Positions 54,434 to 64,000 of a stretch of DNA of 64,000 nt are shown in pieces; positions within the stretch are counted from its first letter, which is position 1, and every line of letters starts with the position of its first letter. The notes under the pieces are model-generated. The model saw nothing but the letters and a program-made list of their open reading frames with translations, searched no databases and was not told the DNA's origin. Made by a program: the position numbers and the translations under genes. Source of the DNA: Rhexocercosporidium sp. MPI-PUGE-AT-0058 (lineage: Eukaryota; Ascomycota; Leotiomycetes; Helotiales); contig JAGTJL010000027.1 of NCBI GenBank assembly GCA_020746875.1, forward strand, positions 248,001 through 312,000, given 5' to 3'.

Positions 54434-55047
54434 TCATTCTTCAGCCTGTACGAACGGATTCGCAATCTCTTCACTTCCATCCACCGGACTAACAAGCACA
54501 AGTAGCGTTCCCCTCGCCACCACCAGTCCCAAAGCTCTTGTACTCGTGTTCCCTTCGTCATCGCGCAGGACTTCGTCGACGTCGTCGAGGACAAGGTTCA
54601 TCAGTGCATCGTAGCCTTTGAGGGTGCCCGTAACTATTTTCCAATCCTGTCAGCTACACGTTCTGCATGCTTTTCCGTGTACTGATCCACAATTCAGGGA
54701 ATAGCTTCGGGAGGGGAATTGGGATAGAGGAGACAAACCTTCCCGTCCACCGGTAAACTTCACTGTAATCTTCTTGTCCATGTACTTCCCCAAGTCGAGG
54801 ATATTCTCTTTCTTCGGCCTCTCGCGCTCGCCTCCTGCATGGGCGCCTCTTCCTCCGCCGCCTCGTCCGCCTCTATGTTCACCTGGGAGGCGTTAGCTTT
54901 TGGTCTGTCTGGTGATAGCTGGTTCGGGTTTGTTCGGCGAGTTAGAGAGGAGGAAGGGTAGGAGGGGAAGATGAAGGCGAGAGAAATGGAGATGTACGGA
55001 CCTCTACCACCGCCCCGTCCACCGCGTTGATGACCTCGTTCTGACAT
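54434..55047 (-). CDS. lsm7: LSM7, U6 snRNA-associated Sm-like protein
   Basis: Component of the Lsm1-7 and Lsm2-8 rings (mRNA decay and U6 snRNP). Exons 55047-55002, 54882-54739 and 54633-54434 give about 129 residues. An RGG-rich N-terminal extension (MSERGHQRGGRGGGRG) precedes the Sm fold: Sm1 is ILDLGKYMDKKITVKFTGGR, then EVTGTLKGYDALMNLVLDDV, and Sm2 is RALGLVVARGTLLVLVSP. The first donor is GTCCGT rather than GTAWGT; the alternative GTACAT four bases on would give a stop. Length of the Sm core matches Lsm7; the RGG extension is common in fungi. Confidence 0.93.
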
Positions 55048-57010
55048 CTTACATTTGCTGCTCTTGGGTCGACCTGCAGAGCGTATGAGGTTCTGCTGTT
55101 GCACTGGTAGGTAGATTTGGAGTTGTGTTGACTTTGCAGAGCTCGAGGTGGGGTGAGGCTGAAAATTGTGGTGGAGCTTTGGGTGGTTGACAGGGATTGA
55201 GGGGCTAGGCTGTGCCTGGCTTAGCTGATTACACGTGACCAGCTCTAACAGAGGACATTTTGGGTGTCCTTTCTTCTCATCTGCTGCTACTTCATCTCTG
55301 TATTTTCTTTCTTGGTTTCTAGAAGGATTGAACTACAACTGGTATGCTCTATTGCTGGTCATGAGTTCGGTCAATCTTACCCTTTTGAAACCCTATTTTC
55401 ATACTGAGGTAGCCTACTTCAGTCTCCAGATACCGAACCCATCCCCCCTCAGCTGAACAGCATTTCAAATGATATTACTTACCTCATTATTTCGATGCAT
55501 GAAGCCTGACGAGCGCTCGTTGGGACTTGCATGGATCAGAATCTAACAGACTTTTTGTCTCTGTGCTCGCTGGGTGTATTTCGGGAGGTGACAAGTACAG
55601 GAATCAAAGACCAAAAGTACCCCGCGCAGGTGCAGCATCGATAGAAAAACCCTTTTGAAGATTCACGATAGAGGACGGATGCTCGTTACTATGATCAAAT
55701 CTTAGATTTGAGCTTTCGACTCTAAGAAATATTCAATCCTAGGATTGAAGCCAACAATAAGTCTGATCACCGCGACATCCAGATCGTCTCAACTTGATTT
55801 TACTTGAAAGTCCACCATCCACAACTGTCCTGTCCGTATTTCCCCATTACCAGTACCCGGTTCTGTAAGTGATCTCTACCAACCGGACAGATCTACTTGA
55901 TGGATACACTCGTGAGGGTAACTTGAGGTGTGGATCTGGTCCCCGCCTCCAAGGTTCCAAAGTTCTGAAGTTCGTAGTGCGGCACAGTTAGAGTTTCGCC
56001 AAATGAAGTTAAGGCTCAAGCAATCCCACAGACCGGGATATGCGATGCCATCGAGCATAACCATGTTCATATCTCTTGTCTGATCATATCTGATCATATC
56101 TGATTCTACGGAAGACCTCATGGAAGAGTCTGACTCGGGTCAAATATCGATTGCTGCTTCACTGCATGTCACTCCCCGACCATCTCTCATCTCCCGCAAG
56201 ATCCCGAAGGACATCCATCCCTTCATTCGGTGAGCACGCGAGCATTTGCTTGGCAGGGCCGAGTGGCTGAACCTGACTGACATTTCTTAGCACTACCTCC
56301 GTAGACGAGAAGCATAATCGCAACACTTTCCATTTATGAAGGTGGGCATAAGCACTACATAACATATCATTTCGAGCAAGAGGTCCTAGCTGCCACGCAT
56401 CAGTAGAATCTTCGTCTCGTCTCTCTCTTAATTCCCCTCTCACATCATCTCACAAGTCCTGCAGACTCCCTCATCGTGTCACTCCATGACTGGAGCAAAA
56501 GCTGACATCTGTCGCTTCCGACCACTCGCAGTTACGTCTGGGCGTTTCCAAAGTCGCCTGTCCTTGCCCCTGATCTGGTAATTTCCCGTGTTTCACGCCA
56601 ATGGATTGCCGCCAGAACAGCCAGCGGATCGAGGATTCGAGGTGATTGGACGGCGCCAAGAAACGTCCCAGACCCGCCATTTCCACTTCGGGACGAACCT
56701 TATTGCCCCCCCTGTCATTGATTTTCTCGCTTGGCAGCTGAACGTCTGTCTGGGGGTCAGGAATGGAATCGCGTCTCCCCTTGCTTGCTGGCGTTAAGAT
56801 GCTTTGACTTCTTCTACTCATCTTTCCACCCTTCCGCCTTTCCACTCTTTCACCTTGTCACTTTCTGTTCTGCTTCTTGTGTACTTCGGTTGACTCTTTC
56901 GTTTACATATATCTATCTACACTCGACCACTCCGTGTAATTCGATCTCTCTCCTGTTTCATCTCACACTCCTTGTCATACTGACCACAACTCACATCACC
57001 AACCTCCAGC
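55048..57010. promoter_or_regulatory. divergent intergenic region, lsm7 and bestrophin gene
   Basis: About 1.96 kb. It contains a short tandem repeat of TGATCATATC near 56081-56105 and a strongly pyrimidine-rich leader at 56800-57005 just before the bestrophin start. No gene seen. Confidence 0.5.
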
Positions 57011-58678
57011 ATGTCTGACGACGCACCAGCACCAGCTGGGGGAGCCCCCGCTGCAGGAGGAGAAGCATGGGGAGCTGGTGGCTATGGAGCTGGAGGAGGA
57101 TCGCATGCCGCTGACCAAACAAACGGCGCGCACGAGAAGATGGAGTTCAAACCGAAGATCGACGATCTGGCTGGTACACCGGGTCGGATCTCTGGGGACA
57201 GCCTGGATCTTGATGACTACTTTGTACGTGCCATCCTATGCAATTAATATGACGGGCGAATGCTAATGTGGATTCCCATTAGGTCGGCCCTCGTGATCTT
57301 GACAAGCACTCAAAACTTCCCTATTTTATGCGTATGCATGGCAGCGTTCTCCCTCGAATGGTCCTCCCGGTATTGGCCGTTGGGGCTTGGGCGACGGCTA
57401 TTACATGCATCTCCAAATTCGTTTTCGAACGTAAGCATTCCTACATTCCATAGGTACATGACTCGACCTGACATGTTCGCAGTCAAAGTAGCAACACTCC
57501 TCCTCACAGTCCTAGGTTTCGTCGTTGGTCTTTCGCTCTCGTTCAGAAGTTCAACCGCTTATGAACGGTACATACCCCACCCCATATTCTAAACCGAAAT
57601 ACTCACATGTATATAGATACTCTGAAGGTCGCAAAACATGGTGCACACTGTTAATCCAATGCCGCAATCTAGCCCGCTACGTCTGGATCCACGTTGCCGA
57701 GCGCGAAGGCGATCAAGGCACCGACGATCTCCTCCAGAAAGTCACTGCCATAAACCTCATCCTCGCCTACGCCGTCGCACTCAAGCACCGACTTCGATTC
57801 GAGCCATATGCGCATTACCCCGATATTGCGGGCCTGGTCTCCCATCTCGACACCTACGCACAAGCCGCACACAAGGAAGAGCACTTAGCACATAAGCACA
57901 AATCTGCCTGGAAGTCTGTTGGAGAACATCTTGGTCTGTCGTTCGCCATGTCGAATCCTAGGAAGGACATGAAGCGCTCGGATAAGCCACTGGGAAATCT
58001 GCCGATGGAGATTATGGCGTACCTGAGTGCATATGTTGAGACTATCCAGAACAATGGACAGATGAAATCGACAGTTCTGGGAGGACAAGTTAGTAAGTCG
58101 CTCCCATTTTCTTGACAATACCCAGTCGCATGCTTGAAAGTCCCTTTTTCAGGTTGCATATTTGGGATTCGTACTGACCCCTTACCCCAGTGAACGCACT
58201 CGCCGGAATGACAGACACAGCCGGCAACGCCGAACGAGTCCTTACCACTCCCCTTCCAATCGGCTACAACATCCTCATCTCCCAAGTCGTCCTCCTCTAC
58301 GTCTATATGCTCCCATTCCAACTATTCGATTCCCTAGGCTGGGTCACCATCCCTGGCACCATCGCCGCTGCCTACATCATCCTAGGAATCGCGACCATTG
58401 GTGACGAACTCGAAAACCCCTTCGGAAACGATGTTAACGATTTGCCTCTGGATGCTTACTGTGCGGAACTCAGCAGGGAGCTGGACACGTTGATGAGTAC
58501 AACTGCGCCGAAGTTCGATGAACATCTTGTGAAGAGCGCGGGGCTAAATCAACCACTTTGGCCGTTAAGTAACAAGGGACTTGAGGAGTGGAGAGGAAAG
58601 ACCAAGGATGAGATTCGGGGCGCTTTGAGGGCTAAGGTTGTTGTTGGTAAGGGCGGTATGGGCGACATGCCTCTTTGA
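57011..58678 (+). CDS. bestrophin-like (UPF0187/RFP-TM) anion channel protein
   Basis: About 469 residues, PF01062 family, membrane. Exons 57011-57223, 57283-57430, 57483-57567, 57617-58092 and 58191-58678. A Gly/Ala-rich N-terminus (GGEAWGAGGYGAGGGS) is followed by YFMRMHGSVLPRMVLPVLAV in TM1, then GFVVGLSLSFRSSTAYERYS (TM2), the typical bestrophin start: fixed aromatic-Arg motif with E-R-Y and W. Next come GRKTWCTLLIQCRNLAR, a long cytosolic helical region, TPLPIGYNILISQVVLLYVY (TM3), ATIGDELENPFGNDVNDLPL (the conserved E-x-P-F-G-x-D motif) and a C-terminal helix. Fungal members are putative anion channels; ion selectivity untested here. Donor of the fourth intron is taken as GTAAGT at 58093 to give QVMNALAG. 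Confidence 0.9.
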
Positions 58679-61463
58679 AACGGGTCACCTTAATTATGAT
58701 GCCATTTGTTTTATTTGCAAGGCATTTGTGTTGGCGCAAGGGAGATTTTCAGCATGGGAACGCAGGTTGGATAAAGGTGGCATCAAAATAGACTTCAACT
58801 CACGGTCCATTCAATTGTAATAAGTCATCTAGGTTTGTATGGCACAAAAGAATAAAAAGAGAAAAGAAACGACTTTAAAGTCACTTCAGTTTCAAAATCG
58901 AGAACCAGTCGGAGCGCAGTAGTTGATCACTCCACCCAACACCTCCACGCCTTCTCGCCTTCTCGCCTTCTCATCTTCTCCTTCATTCTCCTCAATTTCC
59001 CCCTCATTGACCTCAATTTCCGTCAATATTTCAATCCCAGGTTTTTATTTCCTTTCCGTTTAACATCGCTTTATCATGTTATCTCTCATTCCCATTACTA
59101 TCTTACTCCAATTCGAATCCGAAACCGCGAGAGCCAAAAACTTCTTTCTCGGACTGGGTTTTGGGGCCGTCAACAAACACAGGAGTGTTTCAGATACGGA
59201 AATAATATTAAATTCTTCAGACCGATTTTTTGGTCCTTTTTCTCGACATGACTGAGAAACTTTAGTTTATTTGACGCTGTAAATTGAATCCACTGTAAAT
59301 ACAAATCGCACATGTCTTGTCATAATTAAGTATAATGAGGATCTGAAGGGGGATTTCCTTACTTTAAATGCTGCTTTCTCCATGAGGCTTCATACAATTA
59401 CAACACATTACAAAGCTGTTTATGTCGTGTCCTGCTTCTCACTTCTAATTTTTCAAAGTTCAAGCTTAAAGCTCAGGAGCTTATCTCGCCTCCGCCATAT
59501 TCACAATACTTACTATAAAAGGCAAACAGAAACCAAAAAAAAGTTGAGATTCGAGGGTGGAAAAGTGCTCATATCCTCTACTTCTATAGGCCAAATCCGA
59601 GAATAATAGCTGGCGCTTTGTGCCTCGCTGCTTATGGCAGGGATAATGGGAGTCGAACGACCTCATTACAACATAATCTCTGTAGATAAACTTAAACATT
59701 TTCATCACCGAAGGCTTCAGGAACAACTAGACTTGATAGTTGCTCCAGAGTCGTGACTGTGGATCATCCGCAGATACACCTTCGGTCGAGAGTGAACCAT
59801 ACTGACTATTGTGTCTCTGCTTTACAGGTATTACATGACTCTTAGGGGCACGATAAAGGGGGAAAGAGAGAAATACAAAATCAGTATTTGTCACCACCGA
59901 AAACTGCATTTCAAATGGGGTCTATGACGTGTCAAGAACGTAAGCATACAGGATGGATTAATCCCATCGGATTCCTATTCTTCGAAGCTCGATGCGGCAT
60001 GACATCCAATTCACTACTACCTTGAATGTCTAGAGCTCCATCGTCCCAAGATGCTGACATGCAGCTCCCAAGAACGCATATGAGTGGCTGAGATGATCGA
60101 GAGAGTGTCCATTTAGAGCATCCGACAATAGAGTAGCGATAGTCGACATCAGACCAAAAGAGATTAAGTCACACCCGTAAGGTCACGCCAGTCAGCTGAA
60201 ACATCATGCATAAGATCGTCGAAGATCCCCCGCTTTTTGAATAGCCTGAATGATTCGCTTCACTTCAATACGCGTCATCCAACCTGTCGACGCAGGTAAG
60301 GAGCCTGGCAAACCCTCTGTCATCCCCTATTCCCGCTCTCCTTTCTTTCTTTCTTTCCTTCCTTCTATGCTGGGATCCTCCATGATCTTTGTGCCGATTC
60401 GTGTCACGATTAAAGTCCCTGATATACCTACTGGCACGGGATGAAACGGCCGTCGGGTTGGCAGTCGCCAAGAGAGATGAGTGGTGAACAGATGACTGCT
60501 TGACTTCGTGTTTATATTACTCTCGCCTGGAAAGTTTCTTTTATCCGCTCTCCCGAAGAAAAAAGGAATATATTTGGGTATGATTTGTTTTCTTCGTGGT
60601 TGTTGTTGAGAGTTTCGTTTATGCGTTGTTTTGAATCCTCGCTTATTTTAGGGGTTGCTCTTCACCAGATAATGGGTAGTTTTTGAAAGCACACTCTGTC
60701 GTGAAATTCCAACAATCCATTCGAATTTATTCATGGGTTTTTAAATCGATACTGAGGAGACAACAATGGGCTGATATCCCTCTGATCATGAAATGGCCCT
60801 GCTCTATTTCAGATTGCTGCCTTTCTCCACACTCCACACTCTCCCTTCACTTCCCCGCAAACCACTTGAGGCTGATCTGAGTGCCGAGCCTCCCACCTCT
60901 ACACCCAAATATCTCCTTGAAACAACCCATCCTTATATCCGGGACTGGCGCACCAATTGCATTTCCAACCTCCCATTAGCATAAAAACAATTACCGACCG
61001 AATCTTGAACGTCTCCTTTCGCCTATTCACTCCCTGATTGTCAATATCAATACCAATATCAATCCTCACTCTGAAAACGGCTAGTCGGCTCCATCCGTGC
61101 TTGTGACCGAATGGCGATCAACATGATCGGTTTAATATGCTGTATTGGAGTGCAGGATCTGAGATGTAGAAAGTGTGCGAGGAAGGGGGACATCAGCCTA
61201 TTTTCGTCATTGAGATGCCGCCATGAATGGGTAGTGCAGGATAGATATAATGGATGTATTGACTTGGATAAGTATATCAAGACCGCACATGTTTCTTTCT
61301 TTCCTCATCCGATTCTACTTTTAACTCACATCCACATCCACTTCTTCTTCTTCCTCTTCTTCTCAACCCTCATTTGTGACTTATTTATCCTTAGGTGAGA
61401 TACTAAATTACACAGAATACCAAATACCTTGCAAGTTCTGATCACAGAGATAGTCCAGCAAAA
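58679..61463. other. large intergenic region upstream of xylanase
   Basis: About 2.8 kb with no supported gene, the largest empty stretch here. Notable items: CGCCTTCT tandem units near 58949-58975, TTTC units near 60346-60365, and TCAATA/CCAATATCAATC repeats near 61040-61063. A 95-codon plus frame at 61111-61398 lacks a domain and probably lies in the xylanase promoter. Confidence 0.5.
61079..61084 (+). promoter_or_regulatory. possible XlnR/Xyr1 site (GGCTAR)
   Basis: GGCTAG about 380 bp upstream of the xylanase ATG matches the GGCTAR consensus recognised by the xylanase activator XlnR in Aspergillus. A six-base match is weak evidence. Confidence 0.25.
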
Positions 61464-62829
61464 ATGCGCACTTCAATCCTCTCTGCCCTCCTCTTCTCCC
61501 AAGTCATCCTCGGCTCTCCCCTCCAAGCCATCCGGGATATTGACTGGGAGAAAGAACTCCTCGGCCGCAGCGACGAGAACCTCGAGCCTCGCCAGGCACG
61601 GTCGGAGAAGAGTCTCGATGCCATCTTCAAAAGTCTCGGGAAGCTGTACTTCGGTACTTGTGCCGATTCGAACTTGTTGAATAATGCGCAGAATGCTGCA
61701 ATCTTGAAGGCGGACTTTGGACAGTTGACTCCGGAGAACAGGTTCGTAAACCCTCGACCGTCGACCTCCATTGAACCTTTAGAGAGAAAGAGAGTGCTGA
61801 TACATAGTGATATAGCGGCAAATGGGATTCAGTTGAAGGCTCGAGAGGAAACTTCAACTTTGGCGGTCTCGACACCCTCGTGAACTGGGCCGTGACCAAC
61901 AAGAAGATCATCCGTGGACACACCACTGTCTGGCACTCGCAATTGCCGGGTTGGGTCTCCAATATCAAGGATAAGTCGACTTTGACTTCCGTCATTCAAA
62001 CTCACGTCTCCACGGAGATCGGAAGATATGCTGGGAAAATCTTGCAATGGGTACGTTGAGCTCTGCTTTTTATTGTGCAGTGGTGAAGAAGGAGTGCATC
62101 GACGTAAAATTTTGGCGGAATGACAAGAATAATGTTTGACTGGATGTTAGGATGTTGTCAACGAGATGTTCGACGAGAATGGAGGTCTCCGAAGCTCTGT
62201 CTTCTCCAACGTTCTTGGAGAGGATTTCGTCCGCATTGCATTCGAAGCTGCCCGCAAGGCTGATCCCGCTTGTAAGCTGTACATCAACGACTACAAGTAA
62301 GCCACTGTTCCTCCCTCTCTCGGTCGCGCAAGCAAGGACAAGAACGCTGACAAGTTACAGCACGGTCGAGAAAGGGTCCAACTACGGCAAGACAACCGGC
62401 ATGATAAAGTACGTTAAGAAGTGGATCGCAGCCGGCGTTCCCATCGACGGCATCGGAGCGCAAGCCCATCTCATGGCCGGCGAAGCCAAGAACGTACCTG
62501 CATCATTCGCCGCTCTCTGCGCCGCAGCTCCCGAATGCGCACTCACCGAAATCGATATTGTCAACGCATCTCCCTCCGAGTACGTCCAGACCATCAAAGC
62601 CTGCGTCGATATCAAGAACTGTGTCGGTGCTACAGTCTGGGGTGTCCGTGATTCGGATAGTTGGAGAGCGTCAAGCAACCCATTGCTGTTCAACTCCCAG
62701 TATCAGACTAAGCCGGCGTATAGCGCACTCGTTGCGACCTTGGGTGCGTTGCCTACAGTTGCGGCCAGTCCGGTTAAGCCTAGGGAGGCGGTGCCTGCTG
62801 CTCAGACTCCTGCTGCTGCCCTTCCATGA
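61464..62829 (+). CDS. secreted GH10 endo-1,4-beta-xylanase
   Basis: Plant cell-wall degrading enzyme, about 375 residues. Exons 61464-61741, 61816-62050, 62151-62296 and 62361-62829. Signal peptide [22 protein letters not shown]10 blocks: [47 protein letters not shown], then acid/base Glu176 in WDVVNEMF and nucleophile Glu283 in ALTEIDIV. Also [15 protein letters not shown] and [12 protein letters not shown]. All key catalytic parts are present, with no carbohydrate-binding module. The ~30-residue tail is Pro/Ala-rich ([10 protein letters not shown]) and might be a short linker remnant. The usual Met in the E-N-x-M-K-W block is Gly here. Likely induced by xylan and repressed by glucose, as family members are. 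Confidence 0.95.
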
Positions 62830-63014
62830 TTTGTTGATGGGAATGGAAAGAGTGATGAGGTGCTTTTCAATGATTGGGCTGTGGTTCATGCTGTACATAG
62901 CTATTGGTATCGTTGTTTTGTCTTCGGTGGAGGTTGCTGGTTAGCTGCGTTGTATATAAAAAATTATCCTGCATCATGCACAAGTTACAAAAGACTAAAT
63001 ACAGTAAGTCTCAC

Positions 63015-64000
63015 TTACGACTGCCCTGCTACAAGCCACAAGGTTGATGTAAATCTCTCCCATCGCCTTTTTCCGCAGTTGTACCAACCAGACACACCTG
63101 CATTCACATACTGCCCATAATGGATAAATATCATCTTAGCAGGTGCGAGTTTTCGTGTCGCTAAAGTGTTATAGAATTCATCGGAAGGGTCTTTGTTGCA
63201 GCCGTGATTGTTAACATGAATGTGTTTGAGTGCTGGGAACTGTGAGACTGTGTCGAGAAATGTGCGTTTGAACTATCTGTGTTAGCTTCCGGCCAAGGGT
63301 GGGTTACCTACACAACACTTACATCTCCAGACCAAGTTTCGAAGTCGATATGCAAGTGTTCTAACTGTGGAAGATATTGAAGCAACTCTTCAAGATCTTG
63401 TATGTTCAATCGAGGAGGCGGGCCATCTTCCCACTGAGATGCAACGTTTTCTGTAAATTCAAGAACTCTCAAATTCTCCATTGCCATCAAAATATCCAGG
63501 GGAAAGTTGTCCGTATATGAGTTCATAGAAAGAACCTCCAGTTGGGGCATTTTTCTCAGAAAATGGTGGAGGCGGATCTGATTGCCCCTCCTATTCAAAA
63601 TGCTCGGCCCGCGCCAAACAAATGTTCCAAGGCGTAATTCGCGGAGATTTGGAATCCATCTCGCATCGACAGTCTTGAAGAAATCATCGTGGTTCATACC
63701 TGTGATATCTAGGTGTTCCAACTTCGAGAAGTTCCAACTGGTCTTCACTTCTTCCTTTGTGTGTAACCAGTGATATCCAGTCAGGACCAGACTCTTCAGA
63801 GCAGGCAGTTTCTCTCCAGCGACAAAAGCGGGAAATTTTGGTGCTGCGCCTCCTAGATAGGAAGACACTGTCGCGAGATCGTAATTGAGATTTTCCAAGT
63901 TCTTTGCGCGAAGGATGTAGTCTTTAAATTTGGGATTGTACTCTGAGTCAATTGCATCATGAGCCTCAAATTCATATGGCTGACTTGGGTGCCAGTACCC
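63015..64000 (-). CDS. LRR/F-box-like protein, 5' end outside window
   Basis: Minus-strand gene entering from the right edge. Exons seen: 64000-63323 and 63272-63015, joined at GTAAGT...GATAG. Leucine-rich repeat-like units recur: NLENLNYDLATVSSYL, KLPALKSLVLTGYHWL, KLEHLDITGMNHDDF, NLRELRLGTFVW, QLEVLSMNSY, NLRVLEFTENV, QLEHLHIDFETWSGD. The last exon reads FPALKHIHVNNHGCNKDPSD and ends LWLVAGQS at TAA 63015-63017. Irregular LRRs of this kind are typical of fungal F-box proteins, with an N-terminal F-box beyond the window; that part is inferred. Confidence 0.75.

Noticed and set aside
1..64000. tRNA, rRNA, CRISPR arrays and bacterial operon signals
   Set aside because: No B-box-like GGTTCGANTCC with a matching cloverleaf was spotted, no regularly spaced repeats were found, and intron-containing genes rule out a prokaryotic source.

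Overview
The window is nuclear DNA of a filamentous ascomycete. Genes are split by short GT-AG introns (mostly 45-100 bp), spacing is moderate, and the proteins are typical of Pezizomycotina: Zn2Cys6 regulator, NACHT-type NLR, UNC93-like and Hol1-like MFS carriers, GH10 xylanase, PAN3, Nse3, Sls1. The flavour of the accessory proteins suggests Leotiomycetes (Helotiales), but that is inference. All calls come from reading the sequence and recalled family knowledge; no search was run.

Layout. 1-4.8 kb is sparse, with one small ORF and a frameshifted minus-strand coding remnant. 4.8-8.5 kb is a broken NACHT-type NLR (three in-frame stops, one 1-bp frameshift). 8.8-14.1 kb is a divergent pair: a Hol1-type MFS carrier and a flavin amine/polyamine oxidase. 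14.7-18.0 kb is a heavily decayed caspase-like (C14)/ankyrin-like gene carrying a perfect 41-bp inverted repeat. 18.4-26.1 kb is a conserved housekeeping block: a Cys-rich protein, SF3b5 (its first coding exon is only the ATG), Nse3 of the Smc5/6 complex, Sls1-like mitochondrial protein and a Gly-rich ORF. 26-32 kb is gene-poor: a 34-nt hairpin, a small one-TM protein, an EST1-like pseudogene and an intact 524-bp hAT-like MITE with 49-bp TIRs and an 8-bp target duplication.

32.3-41.1 kb is the most interesting stretch. It holds a secreted AmiE/YbbE-type serine hydrolase, an UNC93-like carrier, a MurQ (MurNAc-6-P etherase) domain fused to a BadF-family amino-sugar kinase, and a Zn2Cys6 regulator. 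Together they look like a bacterial-type muropeptide (peptidoglycan) salvage cluster in a fungus: outside the cell the amidase would strip peptide from MurNAc, the carrier would import the sugar, the kinase would phosphorylate it and MurQ would give GlcNAc-6-P plus D-lactate. In this copy the MurQ half has an internal deletion and a lost splice acceptor, while the kinase half is an open ORF.

41.3-45.5 kb holds an SDR pseudogene, a DUF1772 (anthrone-oxygenase-like) protein and an intact SDR. 46.7-55.0 kb is a second housekeeping block: a FAF2/Ubx2-type UBX protein, PAN3 (with an unusual 969-bp intron), a small Cys/His protein and LSM7. 57.0-58.7 kb is a bestrophin-like channel, 61.5-62.8 kb a secreted GH10 xylanase, and the right edge cuts an LRR/F-box-like gene. 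At least five separate pseudogenes lie among intact housekeeping genes.
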